From assembly GCF_000787855.1 (NCBI RefSeq), contig NZ_BBPQ01000008.1, forward strand, positions 100,696-164,695: a DNA stretch of 64,000 nt, written 5' to 3'. Both the position numbers and the translations under genes were made by a program. Origin of the DNA: Streptacidiphilus anmyonensis. Lineage in GTDB: Bacteria; Actinomycetota; Actinomycetes; Streptomycetales; Streptomycetaceae. The notes under the pieces are model-generated. The model was not told the origin of the DNA, did not search any database, and saw nothing but the letters and a program-made list of their open reading frames with translations. Of the stretch, positions 40,448-50,036 are shown piece by piece (positions within the stretch are counted from its first letter, which is position 1; each line of letters opens with the position of its first letter).

Positions 40448-42649
40448 ATGCCGACGACCAACAGCACCGACAGCGGCGCAGCGCAGTCGCAATCGCCGTC
40501 ACCGTCCAGCCCGACCGGCCCGGCCGAGCCGTCCGGCCCCGCCGAAGCGTCCGGCGCGACCGCCCCCGCCACCCCGTTCCACTCGCTCGACGCCTACCTC
40601 GCCGTCCCCCGCGTCGGCGCGCTGGAGCTCTCGCCCGACGGGAGCCGGCTCGTCGTCTCCGTCGCCGAGCTCTCCACGGACCGCACCCGGTACGTCTCCG
40701 CCCTGTGGGAGCTCGACCCGCAGGGCGAGCGACCCGCGCGGCGGCTGACCCGCTCGGCGAAGGGCGAGTCCTCGCCCGGCTTCCAGGCCGACGGGACGCT
40801 GCTCTTCCTCTCCACCCGGCCGGTCGCCGACCCCGGCAAGGACGAGCCGGAGGACTCGGAGGCGGCGCTGTGGGCGCTGCCGGCGGACGGCGGCGAGGCA
40901 CGTCGCCTGCTGACCCGTCCGGGCGGCGTCGGCGCCTACGCCGCCGCCCGCGCGGCCGACCGGATCGCCCTCGTCTCCGGTCTGCTGCCGGGCGCCGCCG
41001 ACGCCGAGGACGACACGAAGCTGCGCAAGGCGCGCAAGGAGGCGAAGGTCTCGGCGGTCCTGCACGAGACCGCGCTGGTGCGCTACTGGGACCACGACCT
41101 CGGCCCGGACACCCCGCACGCCTTCACGCTCTCCGGCGCCGACCTCGACGCCGCAGGCTCCGCCGGCTCGACCGACTCCGCCGCCGACACGTCCGGGACC
41201 ACCGCCCTGCCGGTCGTCGACTGCGGTCCCACGCAGACCTACGATCCGAGCGTGGCGCTCTCGCCCGACGGCTCGCTGGTCGCCTTCGGCGTCCTGACGC
41301 CCTATCCGGGCGGCGAGTTCCGCGACGCGATCGTGATCGCCGACGCGGCCACCGGCAAGGAACTGCGCCGGATCGGCTCCCCCGACGGGCAGTTCGGCGA
41401 CCCGGTGTTCACCGCAGACTCCCGCTCGCTGTTCTGCCTGCGCTCCACGCCCGGCGACTGGGACGCGAGCAGCGACACCTCGCTCTGGCTGGTCCCGGAC
41501 GTCTCGGACGCGCAGGACCTCGGCCACGACGCCGCGCCGGGCTTCGACGAGTGGCCCGGCGGCGTGACCGTCTCGCCCGTCGCCGGCGACACCGTCGTGT
41601 ACTTCGTCGCCGACCAGCTGGGCCGCTCGCCGATCTTCCGCCTCGACACCGCCGACGGCACGCTCACCCGGCTGACCGCCACGGACGTCTCCGGGGCCTA
41701 CACCCACCTCCGCGTCTCCCCTGACGGATCGACCCTGTTCGCGCTGCGCAGCGCGATCGACTCCCCGCCCACGCCGGTCCGCCTCGACGCCGCGCTGCCG
41801 GACCAGACCCCGACGGTGCTGCCCGCGCCGGGCGACGTCGGCGCGGTGCCCGGCCGCCTGGTCGAGGTGGAGACCACCGCCGAGGACGGGCAGCCGCTGC
41901 GTGCCTGGCTGGTCCTGCCGCAGGGCGCCTCCGCCACGGACCCCGCGCCGTTCCTGCTGTGGGTCCACGGCGGCCCGCAGATGAGCTGGAACGCCTGGAC
42001 CTGGCGCTGGAACCCGTGGGTCGCCGCCGCGGCCGGCTACGCCGTGCTGCTGCCGGACCCGGCCCTGTCCACCGGCTACGGCCAGCACATGCACGCCCGC
42101 GGCTGGGGCGACTGGGGCGGCGCGCCGTACCGGGACGTCATGGCGCTGACCGACGCGGCCCTGGCGCGCGAGGACGTGGACGCGGGCCGTACGGCGATGA
42201 TGGGCGGGTCGTTCGGCGGCTACATGGCCAACTGGATCGCCACCCGGACGGACCGGTTCAAGGCCATCGTGACCCACGCGAGCCTGTGGAACCTGGACGG
42301 CTTCGCCGGCACCACCGACGCGCCGTTCTACTGGCGGCGCCACTTCGGTGACCCGCTGACGCAGCGGCAGCGCTACGAGGACACCTCGCCGCACCGGCAC
42401 GCCGCGAAGATCCGCACGCCGATGCTGGTGGTGCACGGCGACAAGGACTACCGGGTGCCGATCAACGAGGCCATCGCGCTGTGGAGCGACCTGACCCGGT
42501 TCGATGTGCCGGCGAAGTTCCTGTACTTCCCCGACGAGGGCCACTGGGTCCTCAAGCCCAACAACGCCAAGGTCTGGTACAGCACGGTGCTGGCCTTCCT
42601 CGCCCACCACGTGTTGGGCGAGGAGTGGCAGCGCCCCGAGCTGGTCTGA
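40448..42649 (+). CDS. S9 family prolyl oligopeptidase-like serine peptidase
   Basis: The 733-residue protein has an N-terminal beta-propeller (about residues 45-470, with repeated LSPDGS blades) and a C-terminal alpha/beta-hydrolase domain. The catalytic serine is in MMGGSFGGYMANW, the aspartate in VHGDKDYRVP and the histidine in DEGHWVLKP. No signal peptide, so it is likely cytoplasmic and cuts oligopeptides or acyl-peptides. A Ser/Pro/Ala-rich lead of about 40 residues precedes the propeller. The ATG is 6 nt after CAGACT, so the mRNA may be leaderless. Confidence 0.92.
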   Translation: MPTTNSTDSGAAQSQSPSPSSPTGPAEPSGPAEASGATAPATPFHSLDAYLAVPRVGALELSPDGSRLVVSVAELSTDRTRYVSALWELDPQGERPARRLTRSAKGESSPGFQADGTLLFLSTRPVADPGKDEPEDSEAALWALPADGGEARRLLTRPGGVGAYAAARAADRIALVSGLLPGAADAEDDTKLRKARKEAKVSAVLHETALVRYWDHDLGPDTPHAFTLSGADLDAAGSAGSTDSAADTSGTTALPVVDCGPTQTYDPSVALSPDGSLVAFGVLTPYPGGEFRDAIVIADAATGKELRRIGSPDGQFGDPVFTADSRSLFCLRSTPGDWDASSDTSLWLVPDVSDAQDLGHDAAPGFDEWPGGVTVSPVAGDTVVYFVADQLGRSPIFRLDTADGTLTRLTATDVSGAYTHLRVSPDGSTLFALRSAIDSPPTPVRLDAALPDQTPTVLPAPGDVGAVPGRLVEVETTAEDGQPLRAWLVLPQGASATDPAPFLLWVHGGPQMSWNAWTWRWNPWVAAAAGYAVLLPDPALSTGYGQHMHARGWGDWGGAPYRDVMALTDAALAREDVDAGRTAMMGGSFGGYMANWIATRTDRFKAIVTHASLWNLDGFAGTTDAPFYWRRHFGDPLTQRQRYEDTSPHRHAAKIRTPMLVVHGDKDYRVPINEAIALWSDLTRFDVPAKFLYFPDEGHWVLKPNNAKVWYSTVLAFLAHHVLGEEWQRPELV

Positions 42650-42694
42650 CGGCCCTTCCCCTGTCCGGGCCGCCCCCCTCCGGACCCGACGAGG

Positions 42695-43609
42695 TCACAC
42701 CGGGAAGGTCACCCCGGTGAGCTCCTGCGACACCGTCCACAGCCGCTGCTGCGCGGCGGTGTCGTAGGAGGCGGGGGTGGACCGGACCAGCTTTGGCGCG
42801 CCGCGCATCTGCTGGAAGCCGCTCGGGCCGTAGTACTGCCCGCCCTGCGCCTGCGGGTCCGTCGCGGCGCGCAGGGAGGGCAGCGCGCCCTGTTCGGCGG
42901 GCTGCGCGAAGAACGGCTCGACCAGGACCCGGTTGGCGGGCTGCATCCACGCGGGCAGATGCCGGGTCAGCTCGGTGCTGGAGTAGCCGGGGTGCGCCGC
43001 GACGGCGACGGTCCGCGCACCCGCGGCGTCGAGGCGGCGCTGCAGCTCGTAGGCGAAGAGCAGGTTGGCCAGCTTGGACCGGCCGTAGGCGGTGATGCGG
43101 TTGTAGCCCCGCTCGGACTGCAGGTCGTCGAAGTTCACCCCGCCGCGCGCGAACTGGTGCGCAAGGCTCGCCACGACGACGACCCGCGAGTCCGGCACCT
43201 CCAGCAGCCGGTCCAGCACCAGGCCGGTGAAGGCGAAGTGCCCGAGGTGGTTGGTGCCGAGCTGGAGTTCGAAGCCGTCGGCGGTCCTGCCGTAGGGCGG
43301 GAACATCACCCCGGCGTTGTCGACGAGCAGGTCGATCCGGTCGAAGCGCTCGCGCAGCTCGGCAGCCGCCTGGCGCACGGAGGCGAGCGAGGCCAGGTCG
43401 AGCGCGAGCAGCTCCGCCTTGCCGCCGCCCTGCCGGCCGACCGTCTCGGCCGCGGCGGCGGCGCGCTTCGGGTCGCGGCAGGCGAGCACGACCGTGGCGC
43501 CGCGCGCGGCCAGCACCTTGGCCGTCTCCAGTCCGAGGCCGCTGTTGGCGCCGGTGACGACGGCCACCCGGCCGGTCTGGTCGGGGACGTCGGCTGCATT
43601 CCAGGCCAT
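42695..43609 (-). CDS. Short-chain dehydrogenase (WWOX/retinol dehydrogenase-like)
   Basis: The 304-residue SDR has TGANSGLGLETAK, LVDNAGVM and the catalytic YGRSKLANLLF. The long C-terminal part fits the atypical light-dependent/WWOX-like branch widely present in actinobacteria; its substrate is unknown. The start at 43609 lies 42 bp from a perfect GTGAACA-C-TGTTCAC palindrome, a TetR-type operator, but no TetR gene is beside it. Confidence 0.88.
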   Translation of the reverse strand: MAWNAADVPDQTGRVAVVTGANSGLGLETAKVLAARGATVVLACRDPKRAAAAAETVGRQGGGKAELLALDLASLASVRQAAAELRERFDRIDLLVDNAGVMFPPYGRTADGFELQLGTNHLGHFAFTGLVLDRLLEVPDSRVVVVASLAHQFARGGVNFDDLQSERGYNRITAYGRSKLANLLFAYELQRRLDAAGARTVAVAAHPGYSSTELTRHLPAWMQPANRVLVEPFFAQPAEQGALPSLRAATDPQAQGGQYYGPSGFQQMRGAPKLVRSTPASYDTAAQQRLWTVSQELTGVTFPV

Positions 43610-43650
43610 CGCGGGCCCTCCGGATTCGGGACGATTCGGGATGCGAGAAA

Positions 43651-43665
43651 GTGAACACTGTTCAC
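43651..43665. promoter_or_regulatory. Perfect TetR-type palindrome GTGAACA-C-TGTTCAC
   Basis: A 7-1-7 perfect dyad lies 42 bp upstream of the SDR start on the minus strand. Sites of this form are typical for TetR-family repressors. The two TetR genes in this window are far away and have different dyads beside them, so the regulator is probably elsewhere. Confidence 0.65.
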
Positions 43666-43819
43666 ACTGGGCTGCGCCCGATAGTGCTCCCACCTCCACG
43701 CGGTGTCAAGCACGGCGGCTCGCAGGCGGTGCCAGGCAGGAGGTGTCAAGCAGGCGGTCCAGTGCAGCTCAGGCCGCGTCCAGCGCGGTCCTGTCGGCGG
43801 GGTACGGCAAGATGAGCCC

Positions 43820-44785
43820 ATGAGCCGAACCGCGCCGGGCGCCGCCGCTGCGCCCACGCTGATGCTGCTGGACTCCGCCAGCCTCTACTACCGCGCCTAC
43901 TTCGGCGTGCCCGACTCGGTCCGCTCCCCGCAGGGCGAGCCGGTCAACGCGGTGCGCGGCCTGCTCGACTTCATCGCCCGGCTCGTCGCGGACCACGCCC
44001 CCGACCAGCTCGTGGCCTGCATGGACGCGGACTGGCGCCCCCAGTGGCGGGTCGACCTCATCCCCAGCTACAAGACCCACCGCGTCGCCGAGGACCCGGC
44101 CCTCGCCGAGGCCGGGGAGGAGGAGACCCCGGACAGCCTCTCCCCGCAGATCCCCGTCATCACCGCCGTCCTCGACGCCCTCGGCATCGCCCGCGTCGGC
44201 GTCCCGGGCTACGAGGCGGACGACGTCATCGGCTCCTTCACCGCGCGTGCCGCCGGCCCCGTCGACGTCGTCACCGGCGACCGGGATCTCTTCCAACTCG
44301 TCGACGACGCCCGCCAGGTGCGCGTGCTGTATCCGCTCAAGGGCGTCGGCACCCTCCAACTGACCGACGACGCCCTGCTGATGGAGAAGTACGCGGTGGC
44401 CGGCGCCCAGTACGCCGACCTCGCCGCCCTGCGCGGCGACCCGAGCGACGGCCTTCCCGGCGTCCCCGGCGTCGGCGAGAAGACCGCCGCCAAGCTGCTC
44501 ACCCAGTTCGGCGACCTCGCCGGCATCCAGGCCGCCGCCCTCGACCCCGCCGCCAAGCTCACCCCGACCCAGCGCAAGCGCATCATCGAGGCCGCCGACT
44601 ACCTCGCCGTCGCCCCCGAGGTCGTCCGCGTCGCCACCGACATCCGCCTCCCCGACGTCGACCCGACCCTGCCCACCGAGCCCCTCGACCCGATGGCCCT
44701 GGAGTCCCTCGCCTCCCGCTGGGGCCTCGGCAGCTCCCTCCAACGCGTCGTCGACGCCCTCGCGCAGCACGGAAAGCACAGCTGA
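43820..44785 (+). CDS. 5'-3' exonuclease (flap endonuclease family)
   Basis: The 321-residue protein corresponds to the N-terminal domain of DNA polymerase I as a separate protein. It has the acidic metal-binding strands ([51 protein letters not shown]) and the helix-hairpin-helix [15 protein letters not shown]. It removes 5' flaps or RNA primers. The adjacent LigA gene, 41 bp downstream in the same direction, could seal the resulting nick. CAAGAT lies 6 nt before the ATG. Confidence 0.93.
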   Translation: MSRTAPGAAAAPTLMLLDSASLYYRAYFGVPDSVRSPQGEPVNAVRGLLDFIARLVADHAPDQLVACMDADWRPQWRVDLIPSYKTHRVAEDPALAEAGEEETPDSLSPQIPVITAVLDALGIARVGVPGYEADDVIGSFTARAAGPVDVVTGDRDLFQLVDDARQVRVLYPLKGVGTLQLTDDALLMEKYAVAGAQYADLAALRGDPSDGLPGVPGVGEKTAAKLLTQFGDLAGIQAAALDPAAKLTPTQRKRIIEAADYLAVAPEVVRVATDIRLPDVDPTLPTEPLDPMALESLASRWGLGSSLQRVVDALAQHGKHS

Positions 44786-44826
44786 CGAACCCGCCGCCGA
44801 CGGCGCTGTCAGTGGCAGTCACCACA

Positions 44827-46971
44827 ATGAGCAGCATGACGAAGCCTTCCGTATCCGCGCCCGCTGTCGACCTTGCCGATGAGGCCGCCTACCTTGACGC
44901 CGTCGCGCAGGCACGGAAGGCCGCCGACGCCTACTACGGCTCCGGCGAGTCGGGCATGGACGACGACGCCTACGACCGGCTGCTGCGCGGCATCACCGCC
45001 TGGGAGGACGCGCACCCGGGGCAGATCGCGGCCGGCTCCCCGTCCCAGCAGGTCGCAGCGGGCGTGACCACAGGCGACGTCGCCCACACCGTGCCGATGC
45101 TGAGCCTGGGCAACGTCTTCTCCGGCGAGGAGCTCTCCGCCTGGGCCGGGTCCCTGGAACGACGGCTGGGCGGGGAGGCGGTGGCCGGCTGGGCCGTCGA
45201 GCCCAAGCTCGACGGCGTCGCCCTGGCGGCCCGCTACCGCGACGGCCGACTGGTGCAGCTGGTCACCCGCGGCGACGGGACCACCGGCGAGGACGTCTCC
45301 CACGCCATCGACGACATCACCGGCCTCCCGACGACCCTGAGCGAGCCGCTCACGATCGAGGTCCGCGGCGAAGTCCTCATGACAGAAGCCCAGTTCACCG
45401 CCGCCAACGAGCAGCGGACCACGCACGGAGCCACGGCCTTCGCCAACCGCCGCAACGCCTCCTCGGGCTCGCTGCGCGCCAAGGACCGGGCCTACCGGAT
45501 CGCGCAGACCTTCTTCGCCTACGCCGCGCTGACGGACACCGAGCACACCAGCGACCCCACCCTCGCCGGGCTCACGCACACCCGGCTCATCGCCCGCCTC
45601 ACCGCCCTCGGCCTGGGAACCACGTCCGGCACGCCCGTCGCCACGACGGCCTGCACGACCCTGGACGACGTGATGGAGCGGGTGCGTCAGATCGGCGCCC
45701 TGCGCGCGGAGCTCGACTTCGAACTCGACGGAGCCGTGGTCAAGGCCGACGGCCCCGCCGACCAGGGCCGGGCGGGCACGGGCTCGCGGACTCCGCACTG
45801 GGCGACCGCCTTCAAGTTCCCGGCCGCCCAGAAGATCACCGTGCTCCGCGCCGTGGAGTGGAGTGTGGGCCGCACCGGGGTGATCGCCCCGCGCGCCGTC
45901 CTCGACCCCGTCGACGTCGCCGGCACCACCATCACCTACGCCACCCTGCACAACCCGGCCGACATCACCCGCCGCGGCCTGATGCTCGGAGACCACGTCA
46001 CCGTCTACCGCGCCGGCGAGGTCATCCCTCGCGTCGAAGGGGCGGTCACCAGTCTGCGCACGGGCGACGAGCAGCCGATCGCCTTCCCCGAACGCTGCCC
46101 GCGCTGCGGCTCGGACATCGACCGCAGCCAGGAGCGCTGGCGCTGCGCGCGCGGACGTGCCTGCGGCCAGGTCGAGGCCATCCGCTACGCCGTCGCCCGC
46201 GACGCGCTCGACGTCGACGGCCTCGGCGAGAAGATCATCGTCCAACTCGTCGACAGGAACCTGATCGAGGACTTCGCCGACCTGTTCACCCTCACCCGCG
46301 ACCAGCTGCTCACCCTGGATCGCATGGGCGACAAGAGCGCCGACAATCTGCTGGCCGCCATCGAGACGGCGAAGACCAAGCCGCTCAACCGCGTCTTCTG
46401 TGCCCTCGGCGTCCTCGGCACCGGCCGCTCCATGTCGCTGCGCATCGCCGCGCACTTCGGCTCCATGCAGGCCGTCCGCGCCGCCGACGCGGTCGCCCTG
46501 GAGCAGGTCGACGGGATCGGCGGCGAGAAAGCCCCCGTCATCGTGGCGGAGCTGGCCGAGCTCGCCCCGCTCGTCGACAAGCTCGTCGCCGCAGGCGTGA
46601 ACATGGAGCAGCCCGGCTTCGTCCCGCCCGCTCCCGCAGACCCCGATGCCGACGCGGAGGCGGAGACGCAGACGGAGACGCAGGCGCAGACGCAGACGAG
46701 CGCCGAGAAGGGAGGCGCGCTGCCGTTGGCCGGGATGACCGTGGTGGTGACGGGCGGGATGACCGGGCCGCTCGCGGACCTCTCCCGCACCGAGATGAGC
46801 GAACTGATCACCCGGGCAGGAGGCCGCGCGTCCTCCAGCGTCTCCGCCCGCACCCACCTCGTCGTCGCCGGAGACAAGGCCGGCAGCAAGCTCGACAAGG
46901 CAAAGGCCCTGGGCATCGAAACCCTCACACCCGAGGAGTTCGCCCAGCGCCTCGCTGATCTCACCAGCTGA
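44827..46971 (+). CDS. ligA: NAD-dependent DNA ligase
   Basis: LigA seals nicks using NAD. The 714-residue protein has the Ia domain ([22 protein letters not shown]), the adenylated lysine in EPKLDGVAL (about residue 122), the OB fold, a four-cysteine zinc site (CPRCGSD then CARGRACG), helix-hairpin-helix repeats and a C-terminal BRCT domain ([17 protein letters not shown]). A Thr/Gln/Glu-rich linker ([11 protein letters not shown]) precedes BRCT. ATG 44836 is an alternative start. Streptomycetes can carry a second ligA, so this copy may not be the replicative one. The 3' end overlaps the convergent gene by 11 bp. Confidence 0.93.
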   Translation: MSSMTKPSVSAPAVDLADEAAYLDAVAQARKAADAYYGSGESGMDDDAYDRLLRGITAWEDAHPGQIAAGSPSQQVAAGVTTGDVAHTVPMLSLGNVFSGEELSAWAGSLERRLGGEAVAGWAVEPKLDGVALAARYRDGRLVQLVTRGDGTTGEDVSHAIDDITGLPTTLSEPLTIEVRGEVLMTEAQFTAANEQRTTHGATAFANRRNASSGSLRAKDRAYRIAQTFFAYAALTDTEHTSDPTLAGLTHTRLIARLTALGLGTTSGTPVATTACTTLDDVMERVRQIGALRAELDFELDGAVVKADGPADQGRAGTGSRTPHWATAFKFPAAQKITVLRAVEWSVGRTGVIAPRAVLDPVDVAGTTITYATLHNPADITRRGLMLGDHVTVYRAGEVIPRVEGAVTSLRTGDEQPIAFPERCPRCGSDIDRSQERWRCARGRACGQVEAIRYAVARDALDVDGLGEKIIVQLVDRNLIEDFADLFTLTRDQLLTLDRMGDKSADNLLAAIETAKTKPLNRVFCALGVLGTGRSMSLRIAAHFGSMQAVRAADAVALEQVDGIGGEKAPVIVAELAELAPLVDKLVAAGVNMEQPGFVPPAPADPDADAEAETQTETQAQTQTSAEKGGALPLAGMTVVVTGGMTGPLADLSRTEMSELITRAGGRASSSVSARTHLVVAGDKAGSKLDKAKALGIETLTPEEFAQRLADLTS

Positions 46972-48076
46972 TCGCGGCCGCCACCGGCAGGTGGTCGCTG
47001 CCGTCGGCCGGCAGGACGCGCGAGCTCTTCGGTGTGACGCCGCGGACCAGGATCTGGTCGATCCGCACCACCGGGAACTGCGCCGGCCAGGTGAAGCCGA
47101 AGCCGTCCCCGGCCGTGGCCTGGGTCGAGTGGAGCTGTGCGGTGAGCGCGGCGAGCGCCCGGTCGTCCGTGGTGCCGTTGAGGTCGCCGAGCAGCACGAC
47201 CCGGCGACTCGGATCGGCGGCGATCGCCCTGCCGAGCGCCTGCGCGCCGATGTTCCGCGAGACTGTCCAGTAGCCGCCCCTGGGCATCAGGCGGACGGAC
47301 CCCAGATGGGCCACGTACACGGTCAGCGGCCCGTGGTCGGTGGCCACGGTGGTGCGCAGCGCACGGTTCGCGGCCGCCTTCCTGTCGGCGGCCTTGGTCG
47401 CCGCCAGAGGCCCGTAGTCCACGATGTCGATCTGCTGGGTGTCCGACAACGGCAGCTTGCTCCACAGTCCGACCGTGCCCTGGACCGTGCGGTAGGGGTA
47501 CGTTCCCGCCAAGCCCTTCTCGTACAGCGGCGCCGACTGCGGGGTCAGCTCCACCAGAGCCAGCACCGTCGCGCCGGAGGCGGCCAGGTCGCGTGCGGTG
47601 CGGGCCGGGTCGGGATTGCCGGCGTTGACGTTCTGCTCGGCGACGGTGAGGTCGCCGCCCGGGCGGGCCTTGTCCTCGAGCAGCCCGCCGAAGAGGTTCA
47701 ACCACACCAGGACCGGCAGCAGCAGCGCGACCAGCGCGGAGGCGGAGCGGCGCCACAGCGCCGCCGCCAGCAGCACCGGGACGCAGACGCCGAACCACGG
47801 CAGCAGGGTCTCCACCAGGCTGCCGAGGTTCCCGCTCCACCGGTTGGGGATCTCCGCGTGCAGCAGCATGAGCAGCCCGAGCAGCAACGCCGACGCCACG
47901 AGCAGCTTGCCGCGCTTCCAGGGCTCCGGCCGCGAGACGGTGCGTACCGCACGGCGGACGCGGGCACGCCGGCCCCCGCCGCCGGTCTCCGGATTGACTG
48001 TCTCCGAGGCGCCTGTCTCCGAGGCGTCTGTCTCCGAGGCTTCTGTCGTCCGTGCTGATGGCAGGGGGTGGCTCAT
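46961..48076 (-). CDS. Membrane-anchored endonuclease/exonuclease/phosphatase family protein
   Basis: The 371-residue protein has an N-terminal repeat [14 protein letters not shown] (from a DNA repeat at about 47993-48056), three hydrophobic segments (about residues 55-72, 90-108 and 113-130) and a C-terminal EEP domain facing outside: LALVELTP, the [11 protein letters not shown] strand, [11 protein letters not shown] and the terminal [10 protein letters not shown]. Such proteins hydrolyse phosphodiesters in nucleic acids, lipids or other substrates. It converges on ligA with an 11-bp stop overlap and is divergent from the response regulator. Confidence 0.88.
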   Translation of the reverse strand: MSHPLPSARTTEASETDASETGASETVNPETGGGGRRARVRRAVRTVSRPEPWKRGKLLVASALLLGLLMLLHAEIPNRWSGNLGSLVETLLPWFGVCVPVLLAAALWRRSASALVALLLPVLVWLNLFGGLLEDKARPGGDLTVAEQNVNAGNPDPARTARDLAASGATVLALVELTPQSAPLYEKGLAGTYPYRTVQGTVGLWSKLPLSDTQQIDIVDYGPLAATKAADRKAAANRALRTTVATDHGPLTVYVAHLGSVRLMPRGGYWTVSRNIGAQALGRAIAADPSRRVVLLGDLNGTTDDRALAALTAQLHSTQATAGDGFGFTWPAQFPVVRIDQILVRGVTPKSSRVLPADGSDHLPVAAAISW

Positions 48077-48150
48077 GCCACCAGTCGACGCGAGGCGGTG
48101 TTGTCGGGACGTATGGGATTCCCGATACGTCGACGATATGCGCCGACTCG

Positions 48151-48156
48151 TAGCAT
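48151..48156 (+). promoter_or_regulatory. -10 hexamer of a leaderless response-regulator transcript
   Basis: TAGCAT ends 7 nt before the ATG at 48164 and there is no ribosome binding site, so transcription should start at or next to the start codon. Confidence 0.55.
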
Positions 48157-48163
48157 CGAGTGC

Positions 48164-48877
48164 ATGCGCGTGCTGATCGTCGAGGACGAACCCTTTCTGG
48201 CCGAGGCCGTCCGCGACGGCCTGCGCCTGGAGGCGATCGCGGCCGACATCGCGGGTGACGGCGACACCGCCCTGGAGCTGCTCGGCGTCAACGCCTACGA
48301 CATCGCCGTCCTCGACCGCGACATCCCCGGGCTGTCCGGTGACGAGATCGCCAGGCGCATCGTCGCCTCGGGCAGCGGCATGCCGATCCTCATGCTCACC
48401 GCGGCCGACCGCCTCGACGACAAGGCCTCCGGTTTCGAGCTCGGCGCGGACGACTACCTCACCAAGCCCTTCGAACTCCAGGAGCTCGCGCTCAGGCTCC
48501 GTGCGCTCGACCGCAGGCGCGCCCACAGCCGACCGCCCGTGCGGGAGATCGCGGGCCTGCGGCTGGACCCCTTCCGCCGCGAGGTCTACCGGGACGGCCG
48601 CTACGTCGCGCTCACCCGGAAGCAGTTCGCCGTGCTCGAGGTCCTCGTCGCCGCGGAGGGCGGCATCGTCAGCGCCGAGGAGCTGCTGGAACGCGCGTGG
48701 GACGAGAACGCCGACCCCTTCACCAACGCCGTGCGCATCACCGTCTCGGCGCTGCGCAAGCGTCTCGGTGAACCGTGGATCATCGCCACCGTGCCGGGCG
48801 TCGGATACCGCATCGACCGCACCGACCGCACCGACGCACCACCCGGACCCGGGCGGGAACGGAGCGGACGTGGATAG
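48164..48877 (+). CDS. OmpR/PhoB-family response regulator
   Basis: The 237-residue protein has a receiver domain with the acidic pair in LIVEDEPF, phospho-acceptor aspartate in AVLDRDIPG (about residue 51), the T in MLTAADR and K in LTKPFEL, followed by a winged-helix DNA-binding domain (VALTRKQFAVLEVLVAAEGG, ending VRITVSALRKRL). It overlaps the kinase gene by 8 nt, so the two form a standard operon. The upstream frame to 48068 is rejected because it would cover the promoter. Confidence 0.93.
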   Translation: MRVLIVEDEPFLAEAVRDGLRLEAIAADIAGDGDTALELLGVNAYDIAVLDRDIPGLSGDEIARRIVASGSGMPILMLTAADRLDDKASGFELGADDYLTKPFELQELALRLRALDRRRAHSRPPVREIAGLRLDPFRREVYRDGRYVALTRKQFAVLEVLVAAEGGIVSAEELLERAWDENADPFTNAVRITVSALRKRLGEPWIIATVPGVGYRIDRTDRTDAPPGPGRERSGRG

Positions 48878-49991
48878 GCGGCCGGGTCCGAGCGTCCGTC
48901 TGAGACTCACGCTCAGCTATGCCGGGTTCCTGATGCTGGCCGGTGCCCTGCTGCTCGCGGCCGTGTGGGTCTTCCTGCTCCGCTACGTCCCCGAGCGCGC
49001 TTTCATCGTCCCCGGCTCCACCGGCGCACCCATCACCGCCGTCTTTCCCGTCCGGTCCAGCCTGCTGCACGTGTTCGCGCCGAGGGCGGCGGCGGTTCTG
49101 GCGTTCCTGCTGGCGTTCGGCCTCGTGGGAGGGTGGATCCTCGCCGGCCGGATGCTCGCGCCGCTGTCCCGCGTCACCGACGCGACGCGCCTGGCCGCGA
49201 CCGGGTCGCTCTCCCACCGGATCCGGCTGCCGGGCCGCAGGGACGAGTTCCGCGAACTCGCCGACGCCTTCGACACCATGCTGGCACGGCTCGAAGCCCA
49301 CGTCGGCGAGCAGCGGAGGTTCGCCGCCGACGCCTCGCACGAGTTGCGCACGCCGCTGGCGATCTCGAAGGCCGTTCTCGACGTCGCCCGCGCCGATCCG
49401 GACCGCGACGTCGGCGAAGTCCTCGACCGCCTGCACGCCGTCAACACCCGCGCGATCGACCTCACCGAGGCGCTGCTGCTGCTCAGCCGCGCGGAGCAGC
49501 GGTCCTTCCAGCGCGAGGACGTCGATCTGTCCCTGGTGGCCGAGGAGGCCGCCGAGACGCTGCTGCCCCTCGCGGAGAAGCGCGGCGTCGCCCTCGAGAC
49601 CTGCGGCGAGATCACGCCCGTGCGCGGTTCGCACGCGCTCCTCCAGCAGCTGACCGTGAATCTGGTGCACAACGCGATCGTCCACAATCTGCCCGAGCAG
49701 GGCCTCGTGTGGGTGAGCACCGACGTCCGCGCTGACGGCGGTGCGGTGCTCACCGTCGAGAACACGGGCGAGCGGGTGCCCCCGGAGCTGGCCGCGACGC
49801 TCACCGAGCCGTTCCGGCGGGGCACCGAGCGCGTGCACAGCGACCACGCGGGCGTGGGCCTCGGCCTGGCCATCGTCCGGACCATCGCGCAGGCGCACGA
49901 CGGAACGCTCACCGTCACCCCACGCCCCGTCGGCGGGCTCCGCGTCACCGTCGAGCTGCCCGCGGCCGACCCGCAGCGCGCGGATACGTGA
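48870..49991 (+). CDS. Two-component sensor histidine kinase
   Basis: The 373-residue protein has two membrane helices (about residues 13-33 and 66-90) around a short outside loop, a HAMP domain, the phospho-acceptor histidine in ADASHELRTPLAISKA (about 158), then NLVHNAIVHN, a G1-like ENTGERVPP and GVGLGLAIVRTIA. It starts at a GTG inside the last codons of the response regulator. The small outside domain suggests it senses membrane or ion signals. Target genes are unknown; the divergent EEP gene is a candidate. Confidence 0.92.
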   Translation: MDRRPGPSVRLRLTLSYAGFLMLAGALLLAAVWVFLLRYVPERAFIVPGSTGAPITAVFPVRSSLLHVFAPRAAAVLAFLLAFGLVGGWILAGRMLAPLSRVTDATRLAATGSLSHRIRLPGRRDEFRELADAFDTMLARLEAHVGEQRRFAADASHELRTPLAISKAVLDVARADPDRDVGEVLDRLHAVNTRAIDLTEALLLLSRAEQRSFQREDVDLSLVAEEAAETLLPLAEKRGVALETCGEITPVRGSHALLQQLTVNLVHNAIVHNLPEQGLVWVSTDVRADGGAVLTVENTGERVPPELAATLTEPFRRGTERVHSDHAGVGLGLAIVRTIAQAHDGTLTVTPRPVGGLRVTVELPAADPQRADT

Positions 49992-50036
49992 CGTCAGGTA
50001 CCTCGACGTGACGACAGGAGACGGCAGCAGCCCGCC

